Source of the DNA: Treponema sp. UBA4307
GTDB taxonomy: Bacteria > Spirochaetota > Spirochaetia > Treponematales > Treponemataceae
Reading direction: 5' to 3'
Length of the DNA stretch: 64,000 nucleotides
Assembly: GCA_002394685.1 (NCBI GenBank)
Contig: DGUP01000002.1
Location: 29,668 to 93,667, forward strand
The notes below the pieces were generated by a model. It did no database searches. It was not told the origin of the DNA and was given only the letters and a program-made list of their open reading frames with translations. Position numbers and translations under genes: made by a program. Numbering within the stretch: position 1 is the stretch's first letter; every line of letters starts with the position of its first letter. Below are positions 60,714-64,000 of this stretch, one piece after another.

Positions 60714-62528
60714 ATGAAAACATCAAAGATTCCATTCAGGACACTGCGTGAAGCTCCAGCAGAAGCAGTTATTTCTAGTCATCAGCTCATGATGCGTGCT
60801 GATTTAATCCGTAAACTTGGCAATGGTCTTTATACCTACATGCCTCTTGGTTTACGCGCATACCGCAAACTCGAAAGCATTATCAAGCAGGAACTTGATA
60901 GAAGCGGTGCTATGGAATTTAAACCCACTGTAGTTGTTCCGGGAGACATCTGGAAGGAAAGTGGCCGCTGGGAGACAATGGGCCCTCAGATGCTTAAAGC
61001 AAAAAACCGTGGTGAACAGGATATGGTTGTCAGCCCTACTGCAGAAGAAGCTTACACTGCAATCTGTCGTGCAGGACTTACTTCATACAAGCAGCTTCCT
61101 ATCAACATGTATCAGATTAATACAAAATATCGTGATGAAATCCGTCCACGCTATGGTGTAATGCGCGGCCGTGAATTCAATATGATGGACGGCTACACTC
61201 TTAACGCTGATGATGAGTCTCTGGACGAAAGTTACCAGGCTTATGCAAAAGCATACCACCGTATCTTCAAGCGCCTTGGTCTTAAGGTAATTCCTGTAAA
61301 GGCAGATACAGGTGCAATGGGAGGTTCCGGTTCAGAAGAATTCATGATTGAAAGTCCAATTGGTGACGACACACTCATTCTCTGCCCTAACTGCGACTAT
61401 GCAGCAAATGTAGAAAAGGCAACCTGTGCTCCAGATGCAGCTGTAGACAACGATGGAAATCCACAGAAGAAAACTGATCTTCCAATCGAAGAAGTTGCTA
61501 CTCCTAATGTCTTCTCTATTGAAGATATGGAAAAATTCTTCCAGCAGACACCAAAGACTTTTATTAAAGCCCTTATCTACCGTGTAATTAACTCTACCCT
61601 GGATCTGTCAAAAGCTCCCGGCTGTGAAAAGCTCGAAGCAAAAACAGAAGGCAGCATGAAGTATTATCCAGTTTCTTACGCCTGTGTTTTAATCAGGGCA
61701 GACCTTGACGTTAACGAGGCAAAACTTGCAGGTCTTCTTAAAGCAAGTGAAGTTTGTCTTGCAGAAGATGATGAAGTTAAGGAAATTGCAGGAGCAGGAC
61801 ACGGATTTGTTGGACCAGTTTCCGTTAAGTGTCCGATTGTTCAGGACCTGAGCGTAAATGATATGCACGATGCAATTGCAGGAGCAGGAAAAGACGGATT
61901 CCACATTAAGCACGTTGAACCTGGCAGAGACTTTACTGCTTACCTGAATGCAGATGTACGTACTGTAAAAGCCGGAGACAAATGTTCATGCGGCGGTACC
62001 TACTATACAACAAAGGGAAACGAACTTGGCCACATCTTTAAGCTCGGCAAAAAATATACTGAATCCATGAACGTAACCTATCTGGACAAAAACGGAAAGG
62101 CTGCAGTTCCTACAATGGGCTGCTACGGAATTGGTGTGGATCGCGTACTTGCAAGTATTATTGAAGCAAATCATGATGACCAGGGAATCATCTGGCCAAT
62201 GTCAGTAGCTCCATATCAGGTAGCAATTGTACCAATCAAGTACAAGGATGCCATGAAGGAAGCTGCAGACAAGCTTTATGACCAGCTCATGGATGCAGGT
62301 GTAGAAGTTCTTCTTGATGACCGCGATGAACGTCCTGGAGTTAAGTTCAACGATATGGACCTGATTGGATTCCCGATCCGCGTTACGATTGGAGACAAAA
62401 ATCTTCCAAATGTTGAAGTTAAAGTCAGAAATCAGTCAGAAGCCCAGCTTATTCCACTTGAAGAAGCCGGTGCAAAAATCGCACAAATCGTAAAAGAGGC
62501 AATAGACGCCCTTAACAAGACAGAGTAA
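60714..62528 (+). CDS. proS: Prolyl-tRNA synthetase, bacterial type with editing insertion
   Basis: 604 residues. It is a class II synthetase: motif 1 region RKLESIIKQELDRSGA, motif 2 TKYRDEIRPRYGVMRGREFNMMDGY (given in part), motif 3 GCYGIGVDRVLASIIE. Between motifs 2 and 3 lies the YbaK-like editing insertion (about 220-400). The anticodon-binding domain is C-terminal. A Cys-rich CPNCDYAANVEKATC element is also present. It charges tRNA(Pro). No Shine-Dalgarno sequence is seen and the promoter geometry implies a leaderless message. Confidence 0.96.
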   Translation: MKTSKIPFRTLREAPAEAVISSHQLMMRADLIRKLGNGLYTYMPLGLRAYRKLESIIKQELDRSGAMEFKPTVVVPGDIWKESGRWETMGPQMLKAKNRGEQDMVVSPTAEEAYTAICRAGLTSYKQLPINMYQINTKYRDEIRPRYGVMRGREFNMMDGYTLNADDESLDESYQAYAKAYHRIFKRLGLKVIPVKADTGAMGGSGSEEFMIESPIGDDTLILCPNCDYAANVEKATCAPDAAVDNDGNPQKKTDLPIEEVATPNVFSIEDMEKFFQQTPKTFIKALIYRVINSTLDLSKAPGCEKLEAKTEGSMKYYPVSYACVLIRADLDVNEAKLAGLLKASEVCLAEDDEVKEIAGAGHGFVGPVSVKCPIVQDLSVNDMHDAIAGAGKDGFHIKHVEPGRDFTAYLNADVRTVKAGDKCSCGGTYYTTKGNELGHIFKLGKKYTESMNVTYLDKNGKAAVPTMGCYGIGVDRVLASIIEANHDDQGIIWPMSVAPYQVAIVPIKYKDAMKEAADKLYDQLMDAGVEVLLDDRDERPGVKFNDMDLIGFPIRVTIGDKNLPNVEVKVRNQSEAQLIPLEEAGAKIAQIVKEAIDALNKTE

Positions 62529-62550
62529 AATTCTTTAACATAAAGAAGTC

Positions 62551-62600
62551 CCCGGTTTGAAGCACAACGTAAAGTGCATTTCAAGCCGGGCTTTCTTTTT
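62551..62600 (+). terminator. Terminator of proS
   Basis: CCCGGTTTGA pairs with TCAAGCCGGG (one G-T), with additional GCAC/GTGC pairing inside, and is followed by CTTTCTTTTT. Confidence 0.85.
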
Positions 62601-62603
62601 AAG

Positions 62604-62702
62604 AAGGAGCACACCTGAAACTTTTCTACGGGCCATCCGCCACTGCGCTTTGCTCCGGTGCTCCGCACTGCCTGCGGCCTGGCTCCTGTCCCGGCTAGGC
62701 TG
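62604..62702. repeat. GC-rich patch resembling a dispersed intergenic repeat
   Basis: About 100 bases markedly richer in G+C than their surroundings, non-coding in my reading, with internal self-complementarity (GGAGCAC / GTGCTCC, and several CGG/CCG pairs) and repeated GCTCC and CTGC words. It sits between the proS terminator and the convergent cyclase gene. It looks like a REP/dispersed-repeat copy, but no second full copy is in this window. Confidence 0.45.
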
Positions 62703-62748
62703 AAGTAAAAATTCCCCTGTCTCTTTTTTCATAAGATAAAACCGCAGT

Positions 62749-63954
62749 CTATTTTTCTACAAAATACAGCTTCATCATTCCCTTGCCCTTAATTTCCTTT
62801 TCACCTCTGTCAGTAAAGGTAAAGTCGTTTTTAGTTCTCTCATAAACATCCTGAGAAACACTAATCTTCATTGCCTCACTGTTGGATTCCATACGACTGG
62901 CCACATTTACAGCATCTCCAAAAATATCGTAAATGTACTTTTTAATTCCGACAATTCCTGCAACAACTTCACCAGTATTTATGCCCAGACGGATCTTCCA
63001 CTTATACCTAGAATTTTTATTTCTTTCCTCAAGATAGTCCCTGCAGTCAATCGCTGCTGCAACCATAACCCTTGAGCTGTTCATATTGGAATCAGGCAAA
63101 CCGCAGACAGCCATGTAAGCGTCACCAATTGTTTTTATGCGCACACAACCGTAATTTTCAATAATCTGATCAAAGTGAGTGAAGATATCATTTAATTCAT
63201 CTATGAGAACAGAAGGCTCCATTGTTTTTGAAATAGAAGTAAAGCCTACAATATCCGTAAATAAAATCGAAACATTTTTGTAGGCCTCAGGTTCCGCATA
63301 GCCCTTGTCCCTTAATTCTTCCATTACCCTTCTTGGCAGAATATTTTCCAGCAGGGCTTCATTTTTTTCATTCAATCTTTCAATATTCTTTTCAATGTAT
63401 TCAATAATCAGCTTAAAGATTACAATCATAAAAAGTACAAGGGTAAGACTGGCTGCAATATTTACAAAGCGGATTTTTCTTAAGACTTCAATTGCAAGAG
63501 GATAGATAGCTTCTATTTTATCAAAATACCAGACACAAAAAACAAAAATAGCGGTACATACACAGGAGGCTGGCAGAGCTGCTACCAAGCCCTTTTTCTC
63601 TACAAGATATGGAAAGACCGCCATTATAAAAATCAGAAAGTGAAAGCCTGCATAACCGGTAAGAAAATAATCTGCGCAGATTGCATGAAGAACAACTTCA
63701 ACCATGGCAGAATAATAGGCTGCATTTACTCCCTTAAATTTTATAAGAAGAAAAGTGATGATTCCAAAATAACTGACGCTGAAAATATTAAAGTAAAACA
63801 TCGGTGTTATTTTTAAAACACCAAAAGTAATAAGAAAACCGATATGATATACAAGGGCAAAAAGTATACCTGTTACGGCAATAATAAAGCCGCCGTTACT
63901 CTGGGAAAGGATTTCTCCCAGTTTGTATTTTAAATTTTCTTTTCTATTTTCCAT
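62749..63954 (-). CDS. Class III adenylate cyclase with six-helix membrane domain
   Basis: 401 residues. Six hydrophobic helices occupy about residues 22-185. A coiled coil (186-205) with ENILPRRV follows, then the cyclase domain from about 225. Metal-binding D234 (in FTDIVGFTS) and D278 (in KTIGDAY), substrate residues K274 and D343, and N350/R354 (in FGDAVNVASRME) are all present, indicating adenylate rather than guanylate specificity and a catalytically competent homodimer. The membrane part is probably a sensor of unknown input. The gene is near the window edge but complete. Confidence 0.93.
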   Translation of the reverse strand: MENRKENLKYKLGEILSQSNGGFIIAVTGILFALVYHIGFLITFGVLKITPMFYFNIFSVSYFGIITFLLIKFKGVNAAYYSAMVEVVLHAICADYFLTGYAGFHFLIFIMAVFPYLVEKKGLVAALPASCVCTAIFVFCVWYFDKIEAIYPLAIEVLRKIRFVNIAASLTLVLFMIVIFKLIIEYIEKNIERLNEKNEALLENILPRRVMEELRDKGYAEPEAYKNVSILFTDIVGFTSISKTMEPSVLIDELNDIFTHFDQIIENYGCVRIKTIGDAYMAVCGLPDSNMNSSRVMVAAAIDCRDYLEERNKNSRYKWKIRLGINTGEVVAGIVGIKKYIYDIFGDAVNVASRMESNSEAMKISVSQDVYERTKNDFTFTDRGEKEIKGKGMMKLYFVEK

Positions 63955-64000
63955 AAAAACTCTCTCCAGATGATTTTATTAGCCCGAATGTCGAGTTTTG

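Noticed and set aside
62604..62702. GC-rich patch as a tRNA or rRNA fragment
   Set aside because: No cloverleaf, anticodon arm or recognisable rRNA segment could be drawn.

Overview
The window reads as chromosomal DNA of a host-associated, anaerobic spirochaete, most likely a gut or rumen Treponema. This is my inference from protein character and gene mix: many lipoproteins with loose spirochaete lipoboxes, two large dCache chemoreceptors, an Rnf complex, GatCA, RodZ-like and LolA-like genes, and sugar ABC importers without their own ATPases. I see no rRNA, integrase, transposase or CRISPR array. One tRNA gene, tRNA-Leu(UAA), is present.

Layout. 0-4 kb: end of an rnfCDGEAB operon (ion-pumping ferredoxin:NAD+ oxidoreductase), closed by a terminator. 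4-8.3 kb, minus strand: two small exported proteins, a chemoreceptor, a probable free-standing structured small RNA with a near-consensus promoter and its own terminator, the tRNA and a small membrane protein. 8.3-22 kb, mostly minus strand: gatC-gatA, an acyl-CoA synthetase with a histone H1-like Lys/Ala tail, a lipoprotein, a coupled rodZ-like/rimO/uvrD-like operon, a LolA-like protein, a Gfo/Idh oxidoreductase, and a divergent purB/purC pair. 22.7-32.2 kb, minus strand: a solute-binding lipoprotein paired with a chemoreceptor, a small alarmone synthetase, and a GldA-GldF-GldG-DUF4340 ABC set. 32-38.5 kb: a large repetitive lipoprotein, an I9-propeptide-like lipoprotein, small membrane and TSCPD proteins, a glutathione peroxidase facing a divergent OhrR/MarR regulator, and two proteins of unknown or loosely known function.

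38.7-52.5 kb is a carbohydrate region on the minus strand. One operon holds a binding protein, two permeases, a LacI regulator and 4-alpha-glucanotransferase (malQ), with tandem GGAAACGTTTCC operators at its promoter. A second importer (binding protein plus two permeases) and a GH35 beta-galactosidase followed by a MATE transporter share a different ACACGTGT-core operator. Each importer has a stem-loop just after the binding-protein gene.

52.6-55 kb: a short lipoprotein next to a radical SAM/SPASM enzyme (an rSAM/lipoprotein modification pair), then thioredoxin reductase. 55-60.5 kb is AT-rich and lipoprotein-rich. A LuxR/GerE-type regulator there lies between two arrays of four 10-bp direct repeats. 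The arrays have the same unit order and the same orientation relative to their target operons: a tandemly duplicated lipoprotein pair on one side, and a lipoprotein plus a truncated clostripain-like gene on the other. 60.7-64 kb: proS, a GC-rich repeat-like patch and a membrane-bound class III adenylate cyclase.

The points most worth following up are the twin phased-repeat promoters with their embedded regulator, the rSAM/lipoprotein pair, the orphan RNA upstream of the chemoreceptor, the H1-tailed acyl-CoA synthetase, and a set of genes (gatC, ohrR, proS) whose promoters imply leaderless mRNAs.
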